Shown here: one piece after another, positions 8,992-19,701 of the stretch
Position numbering within the stretch: the stretch's first letter is position 1
Layout of the letters: each line of letters starts with the position of its first letter
Assembly (NCBI RefSeq): GCF_000341285.1
Contig: NW_005178454.1
Coordinates: forward strand, 121,392-185,391
DNA from: Galdieria sulphuraria
Taxonomy: Eukaryota; Rhodophyta; Bangiophyceae; Galdieriales; Galdieriaceae
DNA length: 64,000 nucleotides
Direction: 5' to 3'
Notes under the pieces: model-generated
Seen by the model: the letters and a program-made list of their open reading frames with translations, nothing else
What the model was told of the DNA's origin: nothing
Database searches by the model: none
Program-made: the position numbers and the translations under genes

Positions 8992-10800
8992 ATGTGTATG
9001 GATGGACAGCAACGGGAGCTATTGAAGCATTCCTTCTCTATGGACCCACAACATCAACCAAAACCGAATACTCAACTTCAGAAAAAACTGTTGGAACAAC
9101 TCTTCCAAGGTGGAGTGAGAGATACCAATACAATGCACGAAAGCCATAGTGCTCCCTACTTTCTCAACCAAGATAGAAAGATGACACCTTCGAGTACATT
9201 GGAAGTGTCTTCAAAAGAGCAAGTGGAAAAAGGTTTAAGAAATGAACAAAAACGAAGCGTGTTCAATTTGGGAAAGATTGGAGAAAAAATTCTAGAGAAA
9301 CGTTCTTTAAGGAAGAGAGTAAAAGAATCAGCGACTGTGAAGCAATTATGTGCCAGGTTCCCGGAGTTGGAAGAGGATGCTATATGCGCTGCTTATGCTG
9401 CACACGGAGGAAATAAGAATTTGACAGTAAACTATCTGTCAAGAGCCTTGGGAAGCCGTAATAGTAGTAATAGTGTGAAGGAGAACAGTTTCTCGGAAGT
9501 TGCAAACTTTATGCGTCGTTATACGGAAGAAGGACCAACTGGAGTTGTTCAAGATAACCAAGTTGCTATAGAATCTTATTCTGGTGTAAGGAAGGAAGAA
9601 GATTCTCGTGAGAAATCATCTGGAGTGCATAGAACTGTCGAAGAACAGTCACGTGGTTCTTCTCAAGTTTCCCTCGTAGAGCAGACAAACACAGCTGTAG
9701 GCGAGTCTCAACTTGTCATTCCTTCTACAAATAACATGGCATTGAGTAGACGTCGAAACAGTGATAGAGTCAAGTCCAAAAAGTTCTCCGATGAGCAGTC
9801 AGAAGAAATATTGAGTCATTTGTATGGAAAGAATCCTGAGCAACCCATACCTTTTGTGGAAAACTATGCAAAGTATCCAAAAACTTTTTATCCCAAAGAA
9901 AAGAGTAAAAAGCAACGTACACAAAATGAGTCATCAAGACTTGGACCTGAGGATTTGGAGTTGTTGAATGATATGCCAAAGGATGCCAAAGAAGCTTTTC
10001 GTAAGAGACTGAAAAAGTTTTATGATCATCAGAATGTTTTTTTTAAAGAAGATGGTTTTGAACCATCTCAGAATTCCTTGCATAGTGACAAACTATCTAA
10101 ACCTTGTGAAGAAGCTGAAAAGTTTGAAAATGACAGCAATCATAGAAATGAAAGGGAGCGTTTGAAAAGCAAGTCATCCTATTCTTCTCAACTGGTGAAA
10201 TATAATAGTTCAACATCACATTTGGATAAGGAAGATATCACGCAGCAGTTGTTGCCAAATAGCTATGGCGATATGCATCATCCTTTATCAAAGGAACATA
10301 TAGATTTTGAACAAAGCCAGTCATCATTCCAGATATTAGAAAGACGTATTTTGGAATGGAATGAAGAATTGCACAAGTTGGATGTCGATACGAGTAAACA
10401 AATTCTTCGTTTAGATAGTCATTACAATCATATTCATCAATCGTTGGATGATCTTTACGAACGAGTTCATCGCATGGAATGTAAATTGGATGAGTTGAGG
10501 CAGACGAATAGATTTGCCACAGTACGTAAAGTGGATTCCTATTGGTCGTCTTCGTTTTGGTTATTATTGGATGGCATTGGTTTTAGTAAGTATTTTCTTC
10601 ACGATAAATATATCATTCAAAGCCATGTTGTAGTTCTTTGGTATTGTTTATTGAAACCTATCGTTCTTGTATATGGATTGTTTTGTGGAAAGAAACAACG
10701 TCATCATCGACATGGCTCAAGAGATTCGATACAGTTTGGAAGTGGAGATCTTTCCAAAACTTTGGCATTTTTGATGAATACCCATGATAAGGATTCCTAA
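8992..10800 (+). CDS. CUE/UBA-like domain protein
   Basis: A single exon of 602 residues. Residues around 118-155 (LCARFPELEEDAICAAYAAH then NLTVNYLSRAL) fit a CUE/UBA-type three-helix ubiquitin-binding domain. The middle is long, polar and probably disordered. Residues about 445-510 contain a likely coiled coil (RRILEWNEELHKLDVD onward). Near the end is a hydrophobic stretch (VVVLWYCLLKPIVLVYGLFC) followed by a basic His/Arg patch. The architecture suggests a membrane-associated ubiquitin-binding adaptor, but no specific family is recognised. A second in-frame Met lies two codons downstream, so the exact start is not fixed. Confidence 0.6.
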   Translation: MCMDGQQRELLKHSFSMDPQHQPKPNTQLQKKLLEQLFQGGVRDTNTMHESHSAPYFLNQDRKMTPSSTLEVSSKEQVEKGLRNEQKRSVFNLGKIGEKILEKRSLRKRVKESATVKQLCARFPELEEDAICAAYAAHGGNKNLTVNYLSRALGSRNSSNSVKENSFSEVANFMRRYTEEGPTGVVQDNQVAIESYSGVRKEEDSREKSSGVHRTVEEQSRGSSQVSLVEQTNTAVGESQLVIPSTNNMALSRRRNSDRVKSKKFSDEQSEEILSHLYGKNPEQPIPFVENYAKYPKTFYPKEKSKKQRTQNESSRLGPEDLELLNDMPKDAKEAFRKRLKKFYDHQNVFFKEDGFEPSQNSLHSDKLSKPCEEAEKFENDSNHRNERERLKSKSSYSSQLVKYNSSTSHLDKEDITQQLLPNSYGDMHHPLSKEHIDFEQSQSSFQILERRILEWNEELHKLDVDTSKQILRLDSHYNHIHQSLDDLYERVHRMECKLDELRQTNRFATVRKVDSYWSSSFWLLLDGIGFSKYFLHDKYIIQSHVVVLWYCLLKPIVLVYGLFCGKKQRHHRHGSRDSIQFGSGDLSKTLAFLMNTHDKDS

Positions 10801-10836
10801 GTAACTGTTGAGTTGTAAGGACTGTATTGTATAGCA

Positions 10837-10857
10837 ATATATATATATATATATATA
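10837..10857. repeat. (AT)n microsatellite
   Basis: About ten AT units in the 3' flank of the CUE-domain gene, just before the convergent RRP41 gene. Confidence 0.9.
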
Positions 10858-10919
10858 AGATATTCCATCGATTGTAGAGAATCATGTAATATTGTTTTTT
10901 CTTAATCTAGTTGTTATCC

Positions 10920-11928
10920 TCAAGCCCTCGAACCAAATGTTGCAATATGATCACGAGAAGCGATCAAGTTCAAGGAATATCTTTCAATACTAGAATGCAT
11001 CACATCGAACATTTGTAAACATCCTTTCTTAGCAATTGCAATCAAATTCTCAAAGATTTCAAAAGATGCTTTTGATTCCAAATGAGCAGTTGCCATTCTT
11101 TCGGTACTTGCGTAGATAGCAAGCTTTCATATTTCTTTTCAGTATACAATAGTCTCTTCAACTTGAAACTTACAGTAAGTTGTGGGCCTCTCGTTATCAT
11201 TTCTACATGATTCAAGTCCATCACAGTGGTATTCTCCATATATCCGGCTGAGCACGAAACAATCAAGTCCTTCATAGGTATTCCCGCATTCACCTATGGA
11301 AAACTTTCATCCACTACTTTTCACGTACCAAGCAAAACATTATTTCCAAACCATTGCTATAGTAACGGCATTTATCGCAGCACTGCGTTCACTTCCATCT
11401 GCTTGCAACACTTGAATGAAGATATCGACACGAGACTTGGGAAATAAATCGGTCAACAATACATTCTCAAAGGTCTTTGGTCGAATCAACAATCTTCTAT
11501 TTTGTGAATGTTTCACTCACCTTCTTAATGGAAGAAGCCATTTCAACACTATTTCTGTCACTTCTCTTCCCTCTTCGTCTGTCGGTGGACGCAAAAGATG
11601 CCATACTGTATTCACAGCGGATGATTCCACACGAAGACTGACGTGAAGACAACTCACGAGGCCCGTATACGGTTGCCAAAACAATCGTATTTCCTATTCT
11701 CGATAAAAACAAATATTATCCTACTTGATATCACTTCACAGCTTACCCATTTCCAAGTGACAACTTCCGTCTGCACGAGGCAAAATACCCATTCGACAGG
11801 TTACTTTTCTTATCTAACCATCAAGACACATCGATATAGTTTCTCTAAATAGACACTTGACATACCTCTAAAGGGCGTCTTCCATCAGTTCTTAAACCAT
11901 CTGGTGAAATGAGTTCTTCACGTGGCAT
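10920..11928 (-). CDS. RRP41: Exosome core subunit RRP41 (EXOSC4)
   Basis: Six exons in transcript order: 11928-11866, 11813-11747, 11693-11521, 11465-11352, 11293-11174 and 11123-10920. Phases close and give 246 residues, the family's usual length. RNase PH-fold blocks are seen: TDGRRPLEIRK, PRADGSCHLEMGNTIVLATV, YGPRE, CEYSMASF, the Arg-rich RRRGKRSDR segment, VDIFIQVLQADG, NAVTIAMVNAGIPMKD, VSCSAGY and TRGPQLT. RRP41 pairs with RRP45 in the nine-subunit exosome ring used for 3'-to-5' RNA processing in nucleus and cytoplasm; eukaryotic ring subunits are generally non-catalytic. It is divergent to the RsmI gene, with 139 bases between starts. Confidence 0.93.
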
Positions 11929-12067
11929 GGCAATATAAAGAAAACTCGAATGAGAAACGATACGGAAATAAGAGGTGGAATATTGATCGGAATAGGATCC
12001 AACAATATTAGAAAGCTTGCAAACAAAGACTTTGATGAAACAACCCAGCAGCCTTTAACAAGTTGGA

Positions 12068-13126
12068 ATGTTGGGTGATCGATGGTATTGTAGAAAATTA
12101 TTCTATTTGTTTAGTTGCTTTTTAAGCAGCAAACGATATGCTAGTGGGTTGACTCGTACTTATTTATCTCAACGCTGGATAGTTTTATCGAAAAGAAAAC
12201 AAGTCTTTGGTAAAAGAGTCGAATTATTGTGTACTTCTTCGAAAGGAAAAAACCAAAAGGAAACAAATAGTGGCTGTCTTTATGTAGTTTCCACGCCCAT
12301 CGGAAACTTGGCAGATGTTTCTACTCGTTGTTTAGAAACACTTCGTAAAGTAGACATCATCGCAGCGGAGGACACTAGACAAACATGGAAACTGTTACAA
12401 CACTTTGGTATCCAAAAAGTACAGTTCAGTTTACACCAACACAACTCGGTTGAAAGAATTCCTAAACTTTTGGAATGTTTTCGTCAAGGCAAAGCAGTTG
12501 CTTTGGTTTGTGACGCTGGAACGCCGTGTATCTCCGATCCTGGTCATATAGTGATAGAAGCGTGTCATCACAATAGGATTCCTGTGTATCCGGTGCCAGG
12601 GGCGTGTGCTTTGACTACAGCTTTATCCGTGTGTGGATTTCCCATACCTCCTTTTACTTTCTATGGATTCCTTCCTATAAAAGGAGGTGAGAGACAACAA
12701 TTGTTGGAAGAAATAAAGAATACGAAACACGTCGTTGCATTATATGAAGCTCCTCATCGGTTGATGCTTACATTGAATGATTTATTACAACATGAATTAT
12801 CAGATAGGAGGATTCTGGTGGCTCGTGAGCTTACTAAAGTGTATGAAGAATTGCATTGGAGTACAGTTACAAGTGCAGTGGAGTATTTTGGAGAGAAACA
12901 AGTGAAAGGAGAACTAACGTTGATTCTTGACCGATGGGATGTATCATCAGATAAGGATACGGAAAGGAAGATGCTTTCAGCGGATGATATTCTGAAAACT
13001 CTTTTAAATGCAAATATTGGTAGTGGCAGTGCTTCTAAGGTGATAGCTAGCCTTTATAATGTGCCTAAACAAGAATGGTATAAGAGAGCAGTAGAAATAA
13101 GAGAAAAACTTTCTAAAAGTACATAG
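12068..13126 (+). CDS. rsmI: 16S rRNA (cytidine-2'-O)-methyltransferase RsmI, organellar
   Basis: A single exon of 352 residues. An N-terminal extension of about 70 residues, rich in Arg/Lys/Ser, precedes the bacterial-type core and looks like an organelle leader. Core blocks are LYVVSTPIGNLADVSTR, VDIIAAEDTRQT, FSLHQHN, ALVCDAGTPCISDPG, VYPVPGACALTTALSVCG, FYGFLP and VALYEAPHRL, the diagnostic sequence of the YraL/RsmI family. Bacterial RsmI uses S-adenosylmethionine to methylate the ribose of C1402 in the decoding centre. Here the likely substrate is plastid or mitochondrial small-subunit rRNA. The family call is very secure; the target organelle is inference. Confidence 0.93.
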   Translation: MLGDRWYCRKLFYLFSCFLSSKRYASGLTRTYLSQRWIVLSKRKQVFGKRVELLCTSSKGKNQKETNSGCLYVVSTPIGNLADVSTRCLETLRKVDIIAAEDTRQTWKLLQHFGIQKVQFSLHQHNSVERIPKLLECFRQGKAVALVCDAGTPCISDPGHIVIEACHHNRIPVYPVPGACALTTALSVCGFPIPPFTFYGFLPIKGGERQQLLEEIKNTKHVVALYEAPHRLMLTLNDLLQHELSDRRILVARELTKVYEELHWSTVTSAVEYFGEKQVKGELTLILDRWDVSSDKDTERKMLSADDILKTLLNANIGSGSASKVIASLYNVPKQEWYKRAVEIREKLSKST

Positions 13127-13155
13127 TGTATCTAATATGGACAGATAAATGAAGT

Positions 13156-13729
13156 TCATCCAGTATCGTCATCACAACGCCCAATGGCCATCATTGCAGG
13201 GATATTCTTGCGCATCAAGGAGAGAATGTGATGAGTCCATTTTCGGATTGGGTAAAGGGAATAGACACAACGGTTTGTTAGGAAGTGTCCCCTGGTTGTA
13301 GCTTGGCAAAAAGAATATTCGCTCATCTTGTTGGTAAAACTAGGATGAAAATATTCAACTAAGAGGTTTACTTGCCATAGTGGTTGTTATTTAGTATACC
13401 CGCCTTTGTCGAAATAACTAGACAAAGACTGCAACTCCTTGATGAATTTTTCCAATACTTGTGAACAAACTGTTGTGGAAGGTTTCCTTATTGAAGCGTT
13501 TTCTTCTCTGGAAGAGGTTTGGAGTTCTTTTGTGCTATTTGAGTAGAAACTCAACCTCCCCTTTTGAATACTTTCGTGTATAGGCTCAAAGTTATCATCA
13601 ACTTGCACAACAAAGACAAGGGATAGAAAAAGTTGAAACGAGTCTGAAAAGTCAAGATGATAGTATTCAAAACAACACACGTGAAGCAACGAATAAAAAG
13701 TGGCCAAGTTTATCTGATAATGGACACAT
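13156..13729 (-). CDS. Possible hypothetical protein antisense to the next gene's 5' region
   Basis: Three candidate exons, 13729-13681, 13643-13400 and 13339-13156, join through GT..AG introns of 37 and 60 nt with matching phases and encode 158 residues. Visible segments include VDDNFEPIHESIQKG, VLEKFIKELQSL and a C-terminal RCDDDTG. No family is recognised. Its ATG overlaps the ATG of the plus-strand gene at 13728, which makes independent promoters awkward. The plus strand is also open across much of this interval, from an alternative start at 13442. One of the two readings is probably an artefact, and I cannot decide which. Confidence 0.35.
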
Positions 13730-14995
13730 GGGAATGCCAGAGGCGCTGGTCAAATATCACAACTGGCATATGGTAAGCATAACTTTTAGTATATGGATAC
13801 ATTTTCATTCATTCTGCAGAATAACGGAGACACTAGGCGACCAATTGATATTTCTTCTCCCAAGGATGTTTTGAATAATAATATTTTCGATTGGAGAGAG
13901 ACAAGTAACAAAAATGGAAAGCAAGCTGCTTGGACTGAAGTTGGAACAATACGAGTCGGTGAAAGGAATCAAGTACATTCATTTATTGTGGACAATCGAA
14001 AGATGTTGGCATCTTATTCGAGTGAAAATAACACGAACAACAAAGAGCATTTTGCTAATAGAATGGGCCAAAGAAATGCTAATAAGGAAAGGCCTCCAAA
14101 GGAGAAAACTATGAGTCCTATTATCGCATATCCTTATACCACGTCGACTTTGAGTGGAAAACTGATACAAACAGCTCCTTCTCAAATGGATTCTTCCCAT
14201 ACCATTTGTTCATCTGATGTAGATATTCAGGATGATTGGTTCAAAGCTCGTAATCAACCCAACAGTTCATATGGTAGAGGATCACCGCTTTCACATTCAT
14301 TGTCAGCGGTATCCTTTGCTTCGAATCTTTCATATCGTCATCATAAGTGGAACAGTTTTTCCAAAGCGGAACAAACATCTTCTGGTATATCTTCCAAACC
14401 AGAAGTTACTGTTTTTCAAAGATGTGAGAATTGTGGACGTGAACATTATGGCGGATTTGCGTCTGGGAGATTTTGTTCCTCTAAATGTGCACGTACGGTA
14501 GGTGGAAATGCTCGGAAGAGACAAAGGTTGGAAGCTCAAGGAATACGATTCGATGATAATGGAAATCCTTTAGATCCCATACCCAAGCGATTGCGGTATA
14601 CTCCCAAACATAATGTTCATAGAGAAGGAGACAAACCAGGAAAGGGTTATCGATTATGTATACATTGCCAGCAACCGACACCAAACAGAAAAGTGAAATG
14701 TCAATATTGTGGAGAAGAAAATCCCAACGCGGTCCGTGCGAGAAGACTAGTTGAGAACCCAAAAAAGGTTCAAATGACAGCACATTCAGATACTCCACAA
14801 ACAACATCTTTTACTTCGCCATCTGCTACGTGGACATCTACATCGAAAAGTGATGAAAAGACCAAGGCAGAGTGTCAACAAGAAACAATGCATTCGGAAA
14901 CCGAAGAGGAAGATGATGAATACTTGGTCAAGGATGATAGCCAAGATAATACACAACATAAGAAGCAACTTCAGTATATACTCAATCCTTGTTAA
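13728..14995 (+). CDS. Cys-cluster (zinc-finger-like) protein, probably nuclear
   Basis: Exons 13728-13772 and 13820-14995, with a clear GT..AG intron, give 406 residues. The N-terminal half is polar. The C-terminal half has two Cys clusters: RCENCGREHYGGFASGRFC followed by SSKC and a basic GNARKRQR tail, then LCIHCQQPT...CQYCGEENPN. Both could bind zinc in CxxC..CxxC fashion. The basic patches suggest nucleic-acid or chromatin binding. The tail is acidic (EEEDDEY). The upstream limit is uncertain: frames open on the plus strand extend to an ATG at 13442 through a possible 67-nt intron at 13517-13583. No specific family is named with confidence. Confidence 0.65.
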
Positions 14996-15151
14996 TAAGA
15001 TTGTGGTTGCTTGAATTACTACGATTCCTTATTATTATTGATGACGATTTTTCATTTTTGTTGTTTTACATAAACCAATAGATAGAAAATGGAGTTTATT
15101 CAAAAAAATTTGCGTTAGAAAATATAAGAATTTTAGACAATATCATTTCAC

Positions 15152-16432
15152 TCATGCAGTGTCTGCAATCAAATGCGATGAAGTTTCACGTTGATCAGGT
15201 GAAAAGTAAAGACTAGATTGATAAATAGGGGATAACACGGCATTATCCTGTGAAAACTCAACAATGTGATGACTGTCTTCAAAGTCATCTGAAACACGAC
15301 AAAGGTCATCACTTCCGTGACCTATTACACTTCCTTCTGGTGACATAGTTTCTTCGCTTGCTCGAGGAGAAACGACTTGTTCATGATTCCTTTCTTCATC
15401 TATCAAAATAGGAAGGTCTGATGGATAATCACTAAACGCTTCTCGAATACCATTCCATAACCGTCTATAAAAAGGAATTCTTGAGTTGTTGTTATTCACT
15501 TGAGTCTCATCATGGATAGAAGTACGTTCGCTATACCGTTCCTTTGGAATTACCGCAACTTGATTGCAAAGAGGACAACGGTTAGCAGACATAAGCCAAC
15601 GCTCTACACAACGTGCATGGAAAGCATGTCTGCATCGCAATAATCGCAATTTTTTGCCTTTCTTTATATCCTCGATACAAATAGAACACACTCCTCCGGG
15701 AATAGAACTCGGATTTAGAACAGGTCCTGTAAGTAGATGGGAAGCCCAACCTAGTACTGTTTCCCTTCTTTCAAACAAGTTCATATGGAGAAGTTCTCTC
15801 AATGCGTCTGCACGAGAGTTTTTTCTACTTGTTGGCTGGGAACAGGGTCTACGAGGAGAACTTGGATAACTATGGACCCTGTTTATATCCAGCTCTTTTT
15901 CTATACTTTTCCTTCCAAGTTTCGTACTCTCCAACAGCTGTGTATGCTTCTTGTCCGAATACGCCAACTCCACAAAAGCAGATAAGGAGTCTCTCTTCTC
16001 GTTCTTGAAACTTGAAGATGCACTCGTGGAACTTTCTCCTACACTTTGTCGTGGAGAACTCGTTAAGGACTGAGGCAGAGTTATGAGACCGCTCTTTGTG
16101 ACCTGTGTCTCAAGAGAGAGTTCACCTTCCGAATGTTCTTCGTCCCCTTCTCCCCTCTCAATGACCGGTTTCGTAGTTCTATACGGCCCTCTACCAAATC
16201 TGGTTCTTCCTTTATATATTACTAAAGGGCATTGCTCTCTTATTTCTTGTCTAGTCACTCCAACTTTGCCGTTGCCTGTAGCTCTGTCAGCAAGCCTTCG
16301 TTCCACTTCCAGTCGCACTCTCAGTCTTCTTAATCTCTTGTACTGAAGCACAAAGAATAGAGCAAATAGTGCTGCTCCAAAAGGTACCACCAAAGGAACA
16401 ACTATGGCTATTACCAACGTTCCAGAAGCCAT
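15152..16432 (-). CDS. RING-H2 finger membrane protein, probable E3 ubiquitin ligase
   Basis: A single exon of 426 residues. The N-terminus is a strong membrane segment (residues about 5-29, MASGTLVIAIVVPLVVPFG onward) followed by a basic stretch. The RING-H2 finger lies near residue 250: CSICIEDIKKG, LRCRHAFHARCVERWL and CPLCN give the C3H2C3 ligand set. The rest is Ser-rich and acidic, probably disordered. The layout matches ATL-like membrane E3 ligases. It starts 121 bases downstream of the ispE stop codon on the same strand. Confidence 0.85.
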   Translation of the reverse strand: MASGTLVIAIVVPLVVPFGAALFALFFVLQYKRLRRLRVRLEVERRLADRATGNGKVGVTRQEIREQCPLVIYKGRTRFGRGPYRTTKPVIERGEGDEEHSEGELSLETQVTKSGLITLPQSLTSSPRQSVGESSTSASSSFKNEKRDSLSAFVELAYSDKKHTQLLESTKLGRKSIEKELDINRVHSYPSSPRRPCSQPTSRKNSRADALRELLHMNLFERRETVLGWASHLLTGPVLNPSSIPGGVCSICIEDIKKGKKLRLLRCRHAFHARCVERWLMSANRCPLCNQVAVIPKERYSERTSIHDETQVNNNNSRIPFYRRLWNGIREAFSDYPSDLPILIDEERNHEQVVSPRASEETMSPEGSVIGHGSDDLCRVSDDFEDSHHIVEFSQDNAVLSPIYQSSLYFSPDQRETSSHLIADTA

Positions 16433-16553
16433 AAGTTACGTCCCCGAACAATTCCAGTTCTATACAATTATCCAAATCATCTCCAAAAGAGAATCATTTT
16501 CGATATGCAATCCCTCTCTGTCCATTGGAATTGAGCCGAAAACTTGCATCTTT

Positions 16554-18166
16554 TTAAAACCATTGCTCCACTACGGTGTTGGTTTTTATTTCTTCAGGAT
16601 CTAAATACCAAACATCTTGTTCTATATTTCTATTTAAAAATCGTGCAGTATATACTTTGACTGGAAAATGTTTGACAAGTTTCTATACATAGCTCTAATA
16701 CTCTTCGAAGGAGTTAGGGTTTACATACCTCTTCAAATGTAGGATATATGGAAGAGTGAGGTGCTCCTAAACAGAACAGCGCAGAACCACTACCACACAT
16801 CAACACAACCTATTGTTGGGTAAAATAAGTGAATCTCAATCACACACTCCATTTCATAACCTACTGGAAAGCCACACGCTCGAAGAAGTTTTTTTAATTC
16901 CGATAAAAGTGGATATAAACGAAAACTTGATTCCTCCAAGTCATTCATAGGCTCAGCCCACATGATTCCATCTTGAACTGCGGTAATAAGTTCTTGAGGA
17001 TCCCTTGTCGAACAGTTGGACAGATCCTTTTGCTCCTTTGTAAGAATGCATTTTCTATTTTATCATAGTGTAACATACCAAGTTTTCATATACATCTGCT
17101 GTTGACAAACTCCCATCAGGTTTGATAATATAAAGAAAGGAAGGAAATAAACTAGGAAGTTCACTGACGTTCTCTCCTCGACCCTAAGCATTCCAAAAAA
17201 ATTTATCCTCACAACAATAACAACCACTAGGAAGACTTACCGTACAAAATGCAGTTCCTCCTGAAAAGAAAAAGGGAACATCGGAACCAAGGTCAGCACC
17301 CCATTTCTTGAGATATTCGGTAGAAAACTTTTTTCCAGTCAACTTATTGGCAGCCCACAAGGCAGTTGCTGCATTACTACTTCCTATCGTGTGTTTTTTT
17401 TGTTCAACAACCAACCACTGCAAACAAGAAAACCACTCACCACCACCCAAACCTGCTTTAACAGGTATCCTTTTCTCTACACGAGTGTGAAAATATCTCT
17501 TCATACCACTTTCTTTTCGAAACTTTCGGAAAGCTGCAATAACCAGATTTGAGGAACCAATAGGAATCTATCCATAATTCGATGATACTCTAGTTACACA
17601 AGAAAGAAAGCGAGATTTATTTCAGTACAAACCTCGTCGGAGTCTGTCTCAAATATATCTCCTTCAGCACTTTCATCCAAGAGTTTAAAGTATAAGGTAT
17701 CACGTAGAGATATTACTTGCATCAAAGTAGCAATGTTGTGATAGCCTAAATACGAAACACATAAGGTGGAGCACAAAAAATAAATATCAAGTACCATCTT
17801 TTCTCTTTCCAAGTATTCTCAAAAACAAGTTAATTTTCGCAGGACTCTCATAGATTATATCCCTGAGTACTGAGGTGAGCAACTTGAAAACTGTAAGCAC
17901 ACGACTTACCAATTTCCGGAAGAACGTTCTGTTTCTTCTACTTGGAGAAGTTGTTCTACTTTCATACTTGTTTCTGTTGGCGTTTCATTCAGCCCCTCTT
18001 GCCTTGCTGTAGCATTGATTTGGGTGCAAAGAGCCTTACAAAGGGACAAGTGATCAGGTCTTTTCCACCCGCGGTATACAGAACGTCGTCTTATCGTACA
18101 AGGCAACGACTTTCTTGTAGAAAATATACCACAACTGTCAGATATCGATGTTGATAGAAATGTCAT
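16554..18166 (-). CDS. ispE: 4-diphosphocytidyl-2-C-methyl-D-erythritol kinase (IspE/CMK), plastid, with apparent frame break
   Basis: Nine exons in transcript order: 18166-17910, 17862-17795, 17745-17633, 17567-17441, 17383-17241, 17184-17079, 17035-16865, 16809-16729 and 16682-16554. The product is a GHMP kinase of the MEP isoprenoid pathway, phosphorylating CDP-methylerythritol. Blocks seen are SPAKINLFLRILGKR, GYHNIATLMQVISL, the ATP loop KAGLGGGSSNAATALW, DLGSDVPFFFSGGTAFC, GRGENVS, KPDGSLSTADVYENL and LMCGSGSALFCLG. About 85 leader residues suggest plastid import. Exon six is 106 nt where 105 fits: frame is lost in the TTT run at 17160-17162, between GRGENVS and LPSLFP. All other junctions are in phase. 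Confidence 0.88.
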
Positions 18167-18228
18167 CGCTCATCCAATAGAAAATGAGTAACTAATGTAG
18201 TTGCAGTTGGATTGTCTTTGACTGAATA

Positions 18229-19701
18229 ATGAAGCAGCCATTTGTATCGGTTTCTTTCCTGGTCAATAGCCAATGGATATTCTCGAGCAACGCTCTGCTT
18301 TCAAAGCTGAACGTTAAGAATAAACACCATAACTTGTTGAAAATTTCAAGAAGAAACTGTTGTTGCAGTGCCTCTCTTATTGAAGAGTTTCAAAAAAAGC
18401 TCAACAATGGACAGGTACAAGAAGCTTTTCTTTTATTCAAGCAACTACCCTCTAGTTCTTTCTCGGAAGTGAAAAGTGGTTTTCAGTTGTTGAACGTAGT
18501 ATCTACTCTAGTTCTCAAACGCCATTACTCGAATCAAGTCCAAGTTGCTGAAGTTTATGACGAGTTGAAGAAAAAGAATTGTTTGAAAGCTTTTAGTGTC
18601 ATTGATTCCGAAGAGAAACTTCCAGAACCGGTAAGATATTTTGTGAATTGCGTTCCCGTCATTATCGACTTGGTTTCTTTTGCAAAGAGTAAACAAATTG
18701 GTCTCGACAAACTAGTGGAAACTGCAAAGATACCGTTGGAAGCCTTGCGTAAGAATTCCTTAAAGAGCTTGAATACAAGTATTGAGTATCTTTACAAGGT
18801 CCTCGTTCTCAATCTATTTTTTCCTATCAGTTGGCTGGAGTTGTTTTCAGTTTGAGTCTTATATTTTTTAGTCATCTGTTTCATATCGAGAATATCATAA
18901 GACCCATTGGAATAAGTCTTTTGGTTGGCTTCTTATGTGATCAAATAGCGTTACAGGGTGCCATATTTGAAGAGCTATACAAAAACTTGTTTCCTATTTA
19001 TAAGAAAAAGGTTTTGAAACATGAAGCCGGTCATTTTCTTGTTAGCTATTTATTGGGTTGTCCTGTGAGAGGTGCTTTTTGTTTTTTTATGAGTATCTTG
19101 GTTTTAGTCTTGATGTGAATATTAGGAATTGTATTGAGTGCATGGGAGTCTTTGGTAAGCTTTTCTATTGTGATGATGAAGACTACTTGGATGTTGAACC
19201 TAGCTTAGAGTCTCGGTATTCCGGGACAAGCGGGTACATTATTCTTTGATCGCAAGTTGGAGTCAGAGTTATCGACTGGGTTTCTTACAGATGCTACTAT
19301 TGATAGGTATTCTATCGTATTGATGGTAATTGAAATCATACAAAGAAAATACCTTTCTTGTTGAATTGTATAAAAAACAAGGCTGGCATCGCTGCAGAAG
19401 CTTTGGAATATGGACAAGCAGAAGGAGGCCAAAGTGATGAAGCAGCATTATTAAGAGTGTTGACATGTTTGAATCCTCCTTGGTCAAAGGAACGAGTATT
19501 CAATCAAGCACGTTGGGCGGTATTACAGGTAAGATGTAATATTGTGATAGGAATATGATCAGAAGATATGAAGAAAGGTAACAGGCTATTCTCATCATCA
19601 AGAAACAGAAAAAGGCATACGATGCTCTCGTTCATGCATTGTCAAGTAAAAAGCCGCTGGGGGACTGCATTGCTATGATTGAAGCAAATTATGAGCCATA
19701 A
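18229..19701 (+). CDS. VIR3-like plastid metallopeptidase-related protein (M41-like, no AAA domain)
   Basis: Six exons: 18229-18798, 18831-19071, 19126-19154, 19209-19325, 19382-19528 and 19585-19701, giving 406 residues. The N-terminal 190 residues are helical and leader-like. Two hydrophobic segments follow near residues 191-230. Then comes KHEAGH (zinc motif His254-His258), [40 protein letters not shown] and a helical tail. This matches the plant VIR3/At5g27290-type family related to FtsH peptidase domains, which lacks an ATPase module. HExxH is intact, so hydrolysis is possible. The first intron is only 32 nt. It is divergent from ispE, with 62 bases between starts, and both products look plastid-directed. 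Confidence 0.78.

Noticed and set aside
10658-10885. 75-codon minus-strand frame over the AT microsatellite
   Set aside because: Antisense to the end of the CUE gene and formed by the AT repeat.
16083-16346. Plus-strand frames inside the RING-H2 gene
   Set aside because: Shadows of the single-exon minus-strand gene.
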